NCBI GenBank assembly: GCA_039187315.1
Contig: JBCCZQ010000019.1
Location: 1 to 44,057, forward strand
Length of the DNA stretch: 44,057 nucleotides
Reading direction: 5' to 3'
From: JANQQZ01 sp039187315
GTDB lineage: Bacteria > Planctomycetota > Phycisphaerae > Phycisphaerales > UBA1924
Part shown: piece after piece, positions 1-8,255 of the stretch
Position numbering within the stretch: position 1 is the first letter of the stretch
Layout: each line of letters opens with the position of its first letter
Program-made: the position numbers and the translations under genes
The notes under the pieces: model-generated
Database searches by the model: none
What the model saw: only the letters and a program-made list of their open reading frames with translations
What the model was told of the DNA's origin: nothing

Positions 1-450
1 GATGACGATTCGGTCGTGCCGAGCCGCTCGCTTGTGCACCTGCGCACTCTTGCGCTCGAACGCACTGCAAGGCTGCTCGCGGTCTCCGAAGACGATCATG
101 GTGATGTGCTCATCGAAGAGTGGCCCACGCTGCTTGCTTCTATGGATGGCTACCCAGCGGATCTTGCGCTCACGTACTACATCGCGTATCTGCGTGTGTT
201 CGAACAGATCGCTCTTTCGGTCGATCCCGATGATCGTGAGATCATCACGGGCGAGCTTCGGATGCGGATAGCCGATGCGCTCGCGCGCATGTCCGGTGAT
301 GCCGATGTCCAAGATCGGTTCATGGGTGAACTTCTCGAATCCGACCATCTGATCCACAATATCATCGCTATCGAGAACGATCAGCGCCAAGAACTGCGCG
401 GCATGTTGAGGGATCTTGACGACGATATCTGGTGGCTGCGCGAGCGATAG
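1..450 (+). CDS. Unknown protein, C-terminal part (cut by window edge)
   Basis: The frame is open from the first base, so the gene starts outside the window; a GTG at 16 is only the first in-window start codon. The visible part, about 149 residues, is acidic and rich in Leu, Asp and Glu, with predicted amphipathic helices (for example the stretch around DLALTYYIAYLRVFEQIAL). It ends in DDDIWWLRER. There is no signal peptide, Cys pair or nucleotide-binding motif in the visible part, and I do not recognise the family. It converges on the DUF1501 gene with a 12-base gap. Coding status is supported by the long open frame and by codon use like its neighbours. Confidence 0.6.
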   Translation, partial: DDDSVVPSRSLVHLRTLALERTARLLAVSEDDHGDVLIEEWPTLLASMDGYPADLALTYYIAYLRVFEQIALSVDPDDREIITGELRMRIADALARMSGDADVQDRFMGELLESDHLIHNIIAIENDQRQELRGMLRDLDDDIWWLRER

Positions 451-462
451 AAGCCATTCGAG

Positions 463-1908
463 CTACCGCAGCATGCCCAAATAGGTACCGGGGTTGCCAA
501 CATCCAGGAAGCGATCGATATTCGGGAACACGGTCCGCATCTCCGATAGCGGCACTCCCATCCATCGCGCGAACTCGAAGCCGTACGCATCCACCGATGT
601 TGTGGGAATGAAACGCCCCTGGCCCGTGTCCTGAGGTCCGCCTATGCGGATATCGGGAAACTCGCCAAACACCTTCCCCCCGGCCAGGTGCCTGCCCCCG
701 ATCACGATGTGATGGCCGCCCCAGCCGTGATCGGATCCGTTGCCGTTCGAGGCAAACGTACGCCCGAAGTCCGACGCGGTGAATGTTGTTACGTTGTCGC
801 GCTGCCCAAGCTGTCCGAGCGCAGACCAGAAATAGGTCAGGGCCTCATCGACCTGCCTCAGCAGCTCGCCGTGAGGTCCGCCCGCTCCGTCCTGATCCAC
901 CAATCCATCGTGATGGTCGAAACCGCCGAGTGCAACAAAAAACACCTGACGGTTGTGCCCGAGGCCAGACCTGCCGACCTCGATCAGACGGGCCACCGCG
1001 GATAGCTGCCGCGCGAGTTCGTTGTCCTCAGGTGGATCGCCGCGGAGACGGCTGCCGCGTTCGAGAAGATCCCGTATCGTTGAATTATTTGTCACGGCAC
1101 GCGATGCGATGTCTCGGAATGTCTTCACCATGGCGTGCTGGTTCGGCTGGTTTGGATCGCGCGTTGCGGACAGCATGTCGACATAAGCGCGTTCGACGGC
1201 CCCGTCGAAGTCCTCAGCAAGCCTGGGTGGACCATCCTCGCCCAGCACGAACTGCCCAACCCGGCGACCCGCGAGAAAGCGGTTCACCCCAGCCACCGAT
1301 ATATTCATCGAAACGGTCGGATCGTTCGTACCTGCTGCCGACTGCAGCAGATCGGCAAGACGCCCGCCCCACCCGAGGCCATCAATCGCGTCAGGACGCG
1401 AGAGCTGCCACTGCTCCTGCTGGACATCGTGAGCAAAAAGCTGACGCGGAATCGGTACCGAGCTGAGCTCGAAAGACTCCTTCGTGGTGGGCGCAAGAAG
1501 TGTTCCGACGTTGGCTACGACCGCCGCATGACCCGACCTGTACAACTTGCGCACACCACGAAGCGCCGGGTGCAGCGCGAATCGTCGCCCACCGGAGTCT
1601 CCGGAGCCGATCCATGCACGATCCAGCTGTGACCGTGGGATGGCCAGATTGCCCCGCTGGTCGGCGTAGTCCTCGTAGTTCTGAGCGCCGCCCGACAGCG
1701 GGATGAGGGTATTACCCGAGTCGTTGCCTCCGAAGAGGAACACGCAGACCAATGCTCGATACTCATCGAACCGTCTGCCCTCGAGCGTGGCCGCCATCGC
1801 CCTGACCGTGAGCAGCTGAGAACCAAGTCCAGCCAAGCCAACGGCCGCGCACGCACCCTGGCGCAGCACAGACCGTCGAGAGAAGAGAGTTTCAAGATGA
1901 TCGTTCAC
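463..1908 (-). CDS. DUF1501 family protein, Tat-exported
   Basis: 481 residues. The N-terminus carries a twin-arginine signal (SRRSVLRQGA, Arg11-Arg12) followed by a hydrophobic stretch and a likely cleavage after AMA near residue 39, so the protein is expected to be exported folded. The mature part begins with the DUF1501 hallmark LVCVFLFGGNDSGNTLIPL and contains TFTASDFGRTFASNG and DHGWGGHHIVIGG, the His/Asp-rich segments typical of this alkaline-phosphatase-superfamily-like family. The biochemical role of DUF1501 is not established. In Planctomycetes and Proteobacteria it is usually encoded next to a DUF1800 gene, as here: the DUF1800 gene lies 36 bases upstream on the same strand. The two are probably cotranscribed and act together outside the cytoplasm. 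Confidence 0.92.
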   Translation of the reverse strand: MNDHLETLFSRRSVLRQGACAAVGLAGLGSQLLTVRAMAATLEGRRFDEYRALVCVFLFGGNDSGNTLIPLSGGAQNYEDYADQRGNLAIPRSQLDRAWIGSGDSGGRRFALHPALRGVRKLYRSGHAAVVANVGTLLAPTTKESFELSSVPIPRQLFAHDVQQEQWQLSRPDAIDGLGWGGRLADLLQSAAGTNDPTVSMNISVAGVNRFLAGRRVGQFVLGEDGPPRLAEDFDGAVERAYVDMLSATRDPNQPNQHAMVKTFRDIASRAVTNNSTIRDLLERGSRLRGDPPEDNELARQLSAVARLIEVGRSGLGHNRQVFFVALGGFDHHDGLVDQDGAGGPHGELLRQVDEALTYFWSALGQLGQRDNVTTFTASDFGRTFASNGNGSDHGWGGHHIVIGGRHLAGGKVFGEFPDIRIGGPQDTGQGRFIPTTSVDAYGFEFARWMGVPLSEMRTVFPNIDRFLDVGNPGTYLGMLR

Positions 1909-1944
1909 GATAGACCTTCCATCTACGTGTCATCGACGTACCTA

Positions 1945-3885
1945 TTACCGAAGCACCCGGAACTCAGGATGGCCGATGATCATCATGATCGTGGCTCGCA
2001 TGCGTGACTCGTCCTCATCCGGTACACGCCCGACCGCATCTGCGATCTGATCTCGAATGTGCGCTGCGGCCCAGCCGTGGTCAAGCCTGTCCGCGACCAG
2101 CATCACTAGAGCGCGTGGACGATGCGAGCGTTGTTCGATGGCGCGCGATACAGGTTGATCCGCCTCGAACAGCGCACCCACAAGCTGATCCGTCATGACG
2201 CGGATACCTTCGATCACGGTAAAGTCATCCAGGATCTGCATCTCCGGCGCGACCGATCCCTGCTTGTCAAGCGATGACCCCGCGGGCGTGTAGCTCGGGC
2301 TGTAGAAGTTGAAGACAGACGGCGTCAACAGGATCCCCTGCCGCGTTGCCTCGAACATGTCCCACCCCGGCCAAAGCTTGGTGCGCATCCCGAACGTCGC
2401 TCCCGGATCGAACGCCTCGAGCGATCTGGCCGCTCCGAACAGAACCTGCAAAGGTTCCAGCAGCCGACCACGCACCGGTTCCGATGGACCAGACGGATCC
2501 CGGGCATCGTCATCGAGCAGAATCGCTCGCACCATGGCCCCGATATCCCAACGCTTCCCGCTTCCGTGGGGGCCACCGCCCATGTACGCGCGCGCCACTC
2601 GCTCGATGTACGCCGGGCTTGGATTGCTCGTCGTGAACCGCATGATCATCAGCCGCGCCATATGCGGCGGATGGTTCGGATGCTCAAGAAGGTGCCGGAT
2701 CGCGGCTTCGATCCCGAGCACAACCGTGGAACGTCTGGAGTGCGCTACACCCTGGATCCGGTCCTGCACCGAACCCGGATATCCAACCAGTGCCTTGGGC
2801 CCAGGCTCGTGCCATCGCGGCTCGATCCTCATCGGCAGCGGTGTCAACTCGGGCTCACCGGCCTCATCGAACACGTAAGGATTTCCATCCACGAGCCCGG
2901 TAAACACCCGCGCAAGCTGCTGCACGTCATCGTTGTCGAAGGTCGGAATCGGCTGACCGTGTTCATCGAGCACACGAGTGCCGTCTGGGTTGATCCGATA
3001 CAATCCGATGGTGAACAGCTGCATCAGTTCGCGAGCGTAGTTTTCATCCGGCGCCGTGCCCGCCTCAAGGTTCGCCCTCCGGTTGCCTTTGTACGTCAGC
3101 CAGTCACCCATAGCGCCGCTATACGTGAGCGCAAGCAGGAAATCAAAATAGCTACCAGAAGCGGCATCACCCGGTATGTCCATAGCCGCGCGCAGGTAGG
3201 TGTTGTAGATTGCAGCGTGCGCTGCGGCATCACCGAACTCGAAGTTCGGACGGATCGGCACGATCTGCATGAGTGCCCACGCAGTCCGCTGACGGAGCTG
3301 ATCCTCGCCTGTGACACAAGCATCGGTTACCAGCGCGAACAGCTGGCGATCGATCTCTACACCGATCTCGTCAAGTCCATCCGGATCCTCAAACTCGGCG
3401 AGGTCGCCCAGATCCTCCCCAATAGCGCGGCGCTCGTCGATCTCAGCCAGGATCTCCTCGATAGCTTCTTCTCGAAGCTCATCATGCAGATCATCGATGA
3501 TCGGTCCAGTGAACAAGGACGGCTGAACCTCACGCTGCCTATCGAGCCATAAGGCGTAACCATGCTTCATGACGAATGCCACATCTGTGGGATGCGCACC
3601 CCACGCGGCCTGCCAAAGAAAACGCCTTGCATCCGATTCCGAGACCGCGGGCAACGTTCTCCCTGTGCCCCCGGCAACCTCGGCGTGCATGCCCTGGGGC
3701 CCGTAGCCTCGGGCATCGTGAGCCCGAATATCTACCCCCTGATTCGCCCGATCAGGAACACCATCGGCCGCCGATGCGGCTGGGAGTATCAGGCACACAG
3801 CAGCCAACACGTGTACCACTCGTCCGTAGCGTCCACGGGCTGGAGTACATTGTACTGATGAGCTATCCCGATGTGCAGTTCGCAT
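1945..3885 (-). CDS. DUF1800 family exported protein
   Basis: About 646 residues from the ATG at 3885. This start is chosen because it places a signal-peptide-like segment (VVHVLAAVCLILPAASA, residues 24-40) near the N-terminus and has a GGAGA upstream. The frame runs open to 4068, but that extension does not look like part of the protein. The mature part carries DUF1800 features: an N-terminal AARRFLWQAAWG-like start, ENYARELMQLFTIGLYRINPDG in the middle, and NPSPAYIERVARAYM near the C-terminus. The role of DUF1800 is unknown; it is a large, mostly helical extracytoplasmic protein that pairs with DUF1501, encoded directly downstream. The PepSY gene upstream on the same strand may belong to the same transcript, separated by 186 bases. 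Confidence 0.88.
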   Translation of the reverse strand: MRTAHRDSSSVQCTPARGRYGRVVHVLAAVCLILPAASAADGVPDRANQGVDIRAHDARGYGPQGMHAEVAGGTGRTLPAVSESDARRFLWQAAWGAHPTDVAFVMKHGYALWLDRQREVQPSLFTGPIIDDLHDELREEAIEEILAEIDERRAIGEDLGDLAEFEDPDGLDEIGVEIDRQLFALVTDACVTGEDQLRQRTAWALMQIVPIRPNFEFGDAAAHAAIYNTYLRAAMDIPGDAASGSYFDFLLALTYSGAMGDWLTYKGNRRANLEAGTAPDENYARELMQLFTIGLYRINPDGTRVLDEHGQPIPTFDNDDVQQLARVFTGLVDGNPYVFDEAGEPELTPLPMRIEPRWHEPGPKALVGYPGSVQDRIQGVAHSRRSTVVLGIEAAIRHLLEHPNHPPHMARLMIMRFTTSNPSPAYIERVARAYMGGGPHGSGKRWDIGAMVRAILLDDDARDPSGPSEPVRGRLLEPLQVLFGAARSLEAFDPGATFGMRTKLWPGWDMFEATRQGILLTPSVFNFYSPSYTPAGSSLDKQGSVAPEMQILDDFTVIEGIRVMTDQLVGALFEADQPVSRAIEQRSHRPRALVMLVADRLDHGWAAAHIRDQIADAVGRVPDEDESRMRATIMMIIGHPEFRVLR

Positions 3886-4071
3886 ATCTCTATCGCGTTC
3901 TCCGGGCGCACAGACAGACAGCCTCGATCCAGAATTGCATGGCCCAGCGCTGCAAGCCTGCACAGGCAGAATGCTCATGCGAGTTCTGGGACCAAAACCG
4001 AGCAAAGCAAAAAGCGAGGGGGCGATGACAGCTACATCGTGCGATGCAGATGCCTGCAATGGTGTCACGAC

Positions 4072-5016
4072 CTAGTAGTACAGAAGTCTGAGCATCGCGA
4101 ATCCCAGCAGTCCCGACAGCACGATCCCGATCGCCACGACCACGGCGCCGGCCCGCCGAGTCGGCTTCATCTGCCACCACATCATCAGCCCGGATATCGC
4201 CCAGAAAATCATCAGCGAGGCCGTGAGATCGACCACCACCGCCCAGAGAGACCGTGCCGATACCGAAAGCGGATAGCCGCGCGAAACGTGCAATCTCAGC
4301 AAAAATGACCGCATATCAAAGGCCCGGCGCGGATCGCCGGCAGGCCGCGCATCCACCGTTCCCGTGACCATGTCACACAGAACGATCCAGGGCTCGCCAT
4401 CGACAAGCACACGGAACTCGACATCCGGAGCCGCGCGAACCCGCACCGCATCGGTGTCGGCGTCCGATGTGATCGCTTCGGTAAGCATCGCCGACGCATC
4501 CCCGACCGGCGGATCGATCCGGGCCGGGAACGGAGACGGGCTCGGTGACCCGATCGGCGTTACGGTGCGCGTGCCCCGGCGCCCGTCGGCTGTGAGCCGG
4601 TACCGTATCCGCTGATGATCCGAGTTCGCATCGATGACGTAGTCGCCGACCAGATCTGCGGGGCCTTCGGTCGTCAGCTCGACATCCGTATCCGTATCGG
4701 CTTCGATAGCATGTTCAAGTGCTGCGAATACCGATTCTGCGATCGATGCAGCATCTGTCAGCGTATCCGGAACAATGCCCATCGGTTCGAGTCTTGATAC
4801 CTCTGCGCGGCTCAAGAGCGACGGGTGATTGAACAGGATGGCCGTGACGCCGTAGAGCAAGAGAAACGGCAGCAGCGCAAGCCCGAAGTACATATGAAGA
4901 CGCCGCACGATCTTCATGCGCGCGTTCATTTTCTTCCTGCGTCCAGCGGACGTTCGGTCCATTCGCGCGGCGTGTTCCGGCCGGTGCTGCCCTTGGCTTC
5001 CCTGATCACTCGTCAC
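4072..5016 (-). CDS. PepSY-associated TM helix protein
   Basis: About 314 residues. The GTG at 5016 is preferred because a GGAGGA Shine-Dalgarno sequence sits nine bases upstream (5026-5031); the frame extends to 5043. After a basic N-terminus (RKKMNARMKIVRRLHMYFG) comes a TM helix (about residues 43-62) and the RLHMYFGL...YGVTAILFNH pattern typical of PepSY_TM proteins. A periplasmic region of roughly 170 residues follows. At the C-terminus a LRLHVSRGYP segment precedes two TM helices (VVVDLTASLMIFWAISGLMMWWQ and the last 25 residues). PepSY_TM proteins often accompany iron uptake or flavin-dependent membrane reductases, but no such gene is adjacent here. The specific role is unknown. Confidence 0.8.
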   Translation of the reverse strand: MTSDQGSQGQHRPEHAARMDRTSAGRRKKMNARMKIVRRLHMYFGLALLPFLLLYGVTAILFNHPSLLSRAEVSRLEPMGIVPDTLTDAASIAESVFAALEHAIEADTDTDVELTTEGPADLVGDYVIDANSDHQRIRYRLTADGRRGTRTVTPIGSPSPSPFPARIDPPVGDASAMLTEAITSDADTDAVRVRAAPDVEFRVLVDGEPWIVLCDMVTGTVDARPAGDPRRAFDMRSFLLRLHVSRGYPLSVSARSLWAVVVDLTASLMIFWAISGLMMWWQMKPTRRAGAVVVAIGIVLSGLLGFAMLRLLYY

Positions 5017-5116
5017 GGGAGTCTTTCCTCCAGAGCTGCGCACGCCAGCGCGTGAACAGTGCGAACGTTCATGCCGTAATCCGAAGACTTCGCTGTAGCA
5101 CCGCCTAAACTAATCC

Positions 5117-5626
5117 GTGAGCACTCTGCAACCAACGGCATCATCCGGTGGCCCTTTCACACTTCCCCGTCGAGCCGGCGTACTCGCTGCAGCTGCTGCG
5201 CTCTCGATTTTCACCCTGGCCGCCGGTGGCATCCTTACAGCCGCCGGCATCGGGCCCTGGTATCGATCCCTCGAGATTCCACCGTTTCAGCCGCCGGCGT
5301 GGGTCTTTACGCCCACTTGGACGCTGATCTTCGTTCTGGTCGCCGTGTCGGTCTGGCGAGCCTCGCTGACCGGTCGGATACCTCGGCCCGCGCTGTGGCT
5401 CTATGCCGTTCAGCTTGTCCTCAACGTACTCTGGTCGTTGTTCTTCTTTGTGATGGAGCGCCCGGATCTGGCGCTGCTCGACGCGATCGCGCTCGATATC
5501 GTCGTGATCGCCATGGTGATCGTGTACGGCCGGATCGATAAAGCGGCCGGATGGTGCCTGGTGCCCTATGCGGGCTGGATGCTTTTCGCCACTGCCATCA
5601 ACACCTGGATCGTGCTGCACAACTAG
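5117..5626 (+). CDS. tspO: TspO/MBR family tryptophan-rich sensory protein
   Basis: 169 residues with five predicted TM helices, the standard length and topology for TspO. Family signatures are visible: PWYRSLEIPPFQPPAWVF at the first loop, TPTWTLIFVLVAVSVW in helix 2, LNVLWSLFFF in helix 3 and PYAGWMLFATAINTWIVL at the C-terminus. TspO proteins bind porphyrins and related ligands and influence tetrapyrrole and stress responses in bacteria. The start is the GTG at 5117; no clear Shine-Dalgarno sequence is seen. The roughly 28 residues before the first helix are longer than in typical TspO, so a shorter start is possible. The gene converges on the nitroreductase gene with a 12-base gap. Confidence 0.93.
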   Translation: MSTLQPTASSGGPFTLPRRAGVLAAAAALSIFTLAAGGILTAAGIGPWYRSLEIPPFQPPAWVFTPTWTLIFVLVAVSVWRASLTGRIPRPALWLYAVQLVLNVLWSLFFFVMERPDLALLDAIALDIVVIAMVIVYGRIDKAAGWCLVPYAGWMLFATAINTWIVLHN

Positions 5627-5638
5627 TGCACGCCCATA

Positions 5639-6241
5639 TCAACCTGTCCCGCCGGACCGTGTACGGCCATGCGAATACGCGCTGACGATGTCGTCCAGAT
5701 CCGGACGCAAACGGTCGTCGCGTGGCTCCGTCGAAGTACCGAGGTGGATGAATCCTGCGAGCTGCTCGTCGCCGGCCAGGCCGAGCTCGTCAAGCACGGC
5801 ACGGTCATACGCGTACCACTCGGTGAGCCAAAGCCCGGCAAAACCCAGCGCCCGTGCGCCGTGAAGCAGGTTCATGCAGACAGCGCCGACTGTCAGCATC
5901 TGTTCCCAATGAGGAATCTTCGGGTGTGACCTCGGAGAGAATACGACCGCCACAACCAGCGGAGCCCTGGACAAGCAGTGGCGCATCACCTCAAGCCGTT
6001 CGTCGTTCGCGTCGGCATGCGACTCTGCGAATCGTTCTCCGATGAACGCGCTCAGGCGGTAGCGACAATCACCCGCGATCGTGATGAAACGCCACGGGAC
6101 CAGGCGGCCGTGGTCCGGAGTCCTGGAAGCAACCCCGAGGATCGCCCGCAGCTGAGCGTCATCGGGTGCCGGATCTGCAAGCGATGACAGCTTCGGCGAT
6201 CGCCGCTCACCGAGGTACGCCAACAATTCCCGGCTGGTCAT
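5639..6241 (-). CDS. Nitroreductase family protein
   Basis: About 200 residues from the ATG at 6241; an ATG at 6250 (MRVMTSREL) is equally possible. The open frame runs to 6349 without family similarity in the extension. The N-terminus RRSPKLSSLADPAPDDAQL and SRTPDHGRLVPWRFITI match the FMN-binding entry of compact YdjA-type nitroreductases. The segment VGAVCMNLLHGARALGFAGLW is the conserved dimer-interface helix. The C-terminal GFIHLGTSTEPRDDRLRPDL matches the usual FMN phosphate-contact end. It probably uses FMN and NAD(P)H to reduce nitro, quinone or halogenated substrates; the substrate cannot be told from sequence. A Fur-box-like palindrome lies about 110 bases upstream of the start, so iron control is possible. 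Confidence 0.9.
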   Translation of the reverse strand: MTSRELLAYLGERRSPKLSSLADPAPDDAQLRAILGVASRTPDHGRLVPWRFITIAGDCRYRLSAFIGERFAESHADANDERLEVMRHCLSRAPLVVAVVFSPRSHPKIPHWEQMLTVGAVCMNLLHGARALGFAGLWLTEWYAYDRAVLDELGLAGDEQLAGFIHLGTSTEPRDDRLRPDLDDIVSAYSHGRTRSGGTG

Positions 6242-6350
6242 GACGCGCATCCGATTCGAGAACGATCGAGGCAGCCCCGCTCCTGCCCACGGGCCGGCAG
6301 CAGGCAGAAACCGCCCGAAATCGGTTCTTCCAGGGCAGTTTAGGCACATA

Positions 6351-6369
6351 GTTGAGATTGAGTCTCAAC
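6351..6369. promoter_or_regulatory. Fur-box-like inverted repeat
   Basis: GTTGAGATTGAGTCTCAAC: 7-base arms (GTTGAGA/TCTCAAC) around TTGAG. The core TGAGATTGAGTCTCA has the 7-1-7 layout of Fur-family operators. It differs by one base from a second site at 36225-36239. It lies upstream of the nitroreductase gene on the minus strand. A Fur-family regulator is encoded at 21515-21901. Confidence 0.55.
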
Positions 6370-6947
6370 GATTCCACCATCCTTCCCCACAGCGTCACAC
6401 TCCACGCGTCCCGATCGGCTGATCAAAGGGGTCAGCCGGGAGTGTCCTTGGCAGGATGCTTCGCCCCTGTTGGCTGCTTGTTTTCGATTTCCACGTCTCA
6501 CGCCGGAAGCACGTTCGATCGGATCTGGATCATCTCCCGCACCGACGAAGACTCAGGTAGTCTCGCACCTGAAAACCACCGCTTCGGGGCTACACACAAA
6601 CAGGCCATGCAGCAAACGCTTTTCGAGGAAACACCCTCGATTGCAGGCAACGATCCTGCCTGGCTTGTGAGCATGATTCTGCCTTCGAACCTATCTAGCG
6701 CTCATGCCTGCAATTCCGTGCCGGATATCACGCATCTTCGTGTCTTCAGTATGTGATCCTGATCAGCTCACGCAAGCTGTATGAAGATCAATCGAGAAAG
6801 CTCCATCGCTCAGCGCCATCGCTCGGATCACAGCGGGAGTAACCCGATTAGTTGTTTCATGGCTTTCCGACGCCGGCATGTAGACGAGACAGAAATGTGA
6901 CAGGGCCATGCGCCCACATCGCGGAATGCCCAGACTCGTGAGAGCGG
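6370..6947. other. Intergenic region without a recognisable gene
   Basis: About 580 bases between the nitroreductase promoter side and the 3' end of the alpha/beta hydrolase gene. Short frames exist on both strands, but none has a ribosome-binding site, recognisable motifs or neighbour-like codon use. I see no tRNA or strong hairpin. Confidence 0.5.
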
Positions 6948-7949
6948 TCACTCATCGTCACGATCGGCAGGCGGCATCTCCACGCCTTGCTTGCCCGAAA
7001 ACGCGAAGTGCTCAGCCACAGCATCAACCGCACTCGAAATGGGCTGGGGTTGATCGTAGAAATCAAACTGGGTGACACCATCAAGCCATAGTTCCTGCTT
7101 CTCTCCGCCGAGGTTGCTCAAAAAAGTACGCACACCTTGTGGTATGGCGGCCGCTTCTGAATGCACAATGAACACCGGCTCGGTGATCCCCGACGCCGAA
7201 CGGATGCCGTCGAATCGAAGCCAGCCCTCCCACGAGGCCACGTTGAACGTGTTCTCCCACTCCGGCACCATGCCACGCTCCGGGTCGCTGTAGTACCCGT
7301 CGAACGGCATGAGCGCATCAGATCCGCTCGGTCCGCCGGCCGTGATCAGCACAGGCTCGCCTGTTTCACGCTCCGATGCAGCGGCAGCCTGCCCGGTTTC
7401 GATAAGGCTCTTGACGCCTTCCTCGCCGCCGTAGACATCACTCACGATCGCAGCATCGTGCAGCCATGGCGCCACAAGGGCGATCGAATTAAACACATCC
7501 GAGTTCTCTGCGACGTGAGCCATATATCCTGCGCTTGCGCAGATCCCGAGCCCGTTTACCTCGGCGACCTCGGACCTCTGCGACAGGAATTCCGCCGCAG
7601 CGATGATGTCCTCGATCTTCATAGCTGGGTTCTCAAGACTGCGCGTATCGCCGCCGCTTTCGCCCCAGGTCCGGAAGTCAAAGGCCAGTGCCACATAGCC
7701 CCGCTCAGCCAGCTCGGCGGCATACAGACCCGACATCTGCTCTTTGATCGTGGTCCATGCGCCGGTCACCACAACCGCTTCGGCACGCTGGCCCGGCACG
7801 AGGGCAGCGGGGAGATACAGATCGCCTACAAGCGTGTGGCCGTGTGATTGGAACGTGACCCGCTCGACTCGAATGTCATCGGCAGCCATACCCAGTCCCG
7901 CGGATGCTACTGCCAGAAACGCGGCAGCGAACTTGAAGGCTGTTTGCAT
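6948..7949 (-). CDS. Exported alpha/beta hydrolase
   Basis: 333 residues. An N-terminal signal peptide (MQTAFKFAAAFLAVASAGLGMA, cleavage about residue 22) is followed by an alpha/beta hydrolase fold. The segment VERVTFQSHGHTLVGDLYLP is the first strand pair, and DFRTWGESGGDTRSLENP is the substrate-loop region common to S15/DLH-like esterases. GICASAGY (residues 135-142) is the nucleophile elbow with Ser139, and EPVFIVHSEAAAIP probably carries the strand before the acid residue. The late FDFYD segment stands where the catalytic His would be expected, but no clear Asp-His pair is seen there, so the triad is not fully assigned. A GGAG lies about ten bases before the ATG. The substrate is unknown; an esterase or peptidase acting in the periplasm is likely. 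Confidence 0.87.
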   Translation of the reverse strand: MQTAFKFAAAFLAVASAGLGMAADDIRVERVTFQSHGHTLVGDLYLPAALVPGQRAEAVVVTGAWTTIKEQMSGLYAAELAERGYVALAFDFRTWGESGGDTRSLENPAMKIEDIIAAAEFLSQRSEVAEVNGLGICASAGYMAHVAENSDVFNSIALVAPWLHDAAIVSDVYGGEEGVKSLIETGQAAAASERETGEPVLITAGGPSGSDALMPFDGYYSDPERGMVPEWENTFNVASWEGWLRFDGIRSASGITEPVFIVHSEAAAIPQGVRTFLSNLGGEKQELWLDGVTQFDFYDQPQPISSAVDAVAEHFAFSGKQGVEMPPADRDDE

Positions 7950-8255
7950 ATCAACACTCCATCAGCTGTGCACATCACTCGATCGCTCAACGTTCGCAGA
8001 ATACTAGAACCATTCACATAGATCGAAGTGTTTGTGTTGCCCCAGCAGCGGGGAAATTTCAGATGCAAGATCGCGATCCCGATTGCGTTTCTCAGCAACG
8101 ATGCACGCGGCTGTCGCGGGGCCCACATCCCCAAATGCGGCCCCGCTGGGTTTGAGTCGACCAGCTCCGAAGTGCAGACCGGACGCACCGCTCCAGCACA
8201 TCGGGCTGCGAACTAGCCTGTTCAGGTGGTGATCGACGCCTGTGCAGCGCGCTCG
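7950..8255. other. Intergenic region with one stem-loop
   Basis: 306 bases between the hydrolase start and the 3' end of the HTH-like gene. Apart from the 8116-8146 stem-loop, no supported gene is seen. Confidence 0.5.
8116..8146 (-). terminator. GC-rich stem-loop downstream of the 8256-9560 gene
   Basis: GCGGGGCC (8116-8123) pairs with GGCCCCGC (8139-8146) around a 15-base loop. It lies about 110 bases past the stop of the minus-strand gene. There is no T-tract, so it may be a processing or pausing hairpin rather than a true intrinsic terminator. Confidence 0.35.

Noticed and set aside
3886..4068. N-terminal extension of the DUF1800 protein to the start at 4068
   Set aside because: It would bury the signal peptide about 85 residues inside, and it begins right at the end of the PepSY gene.
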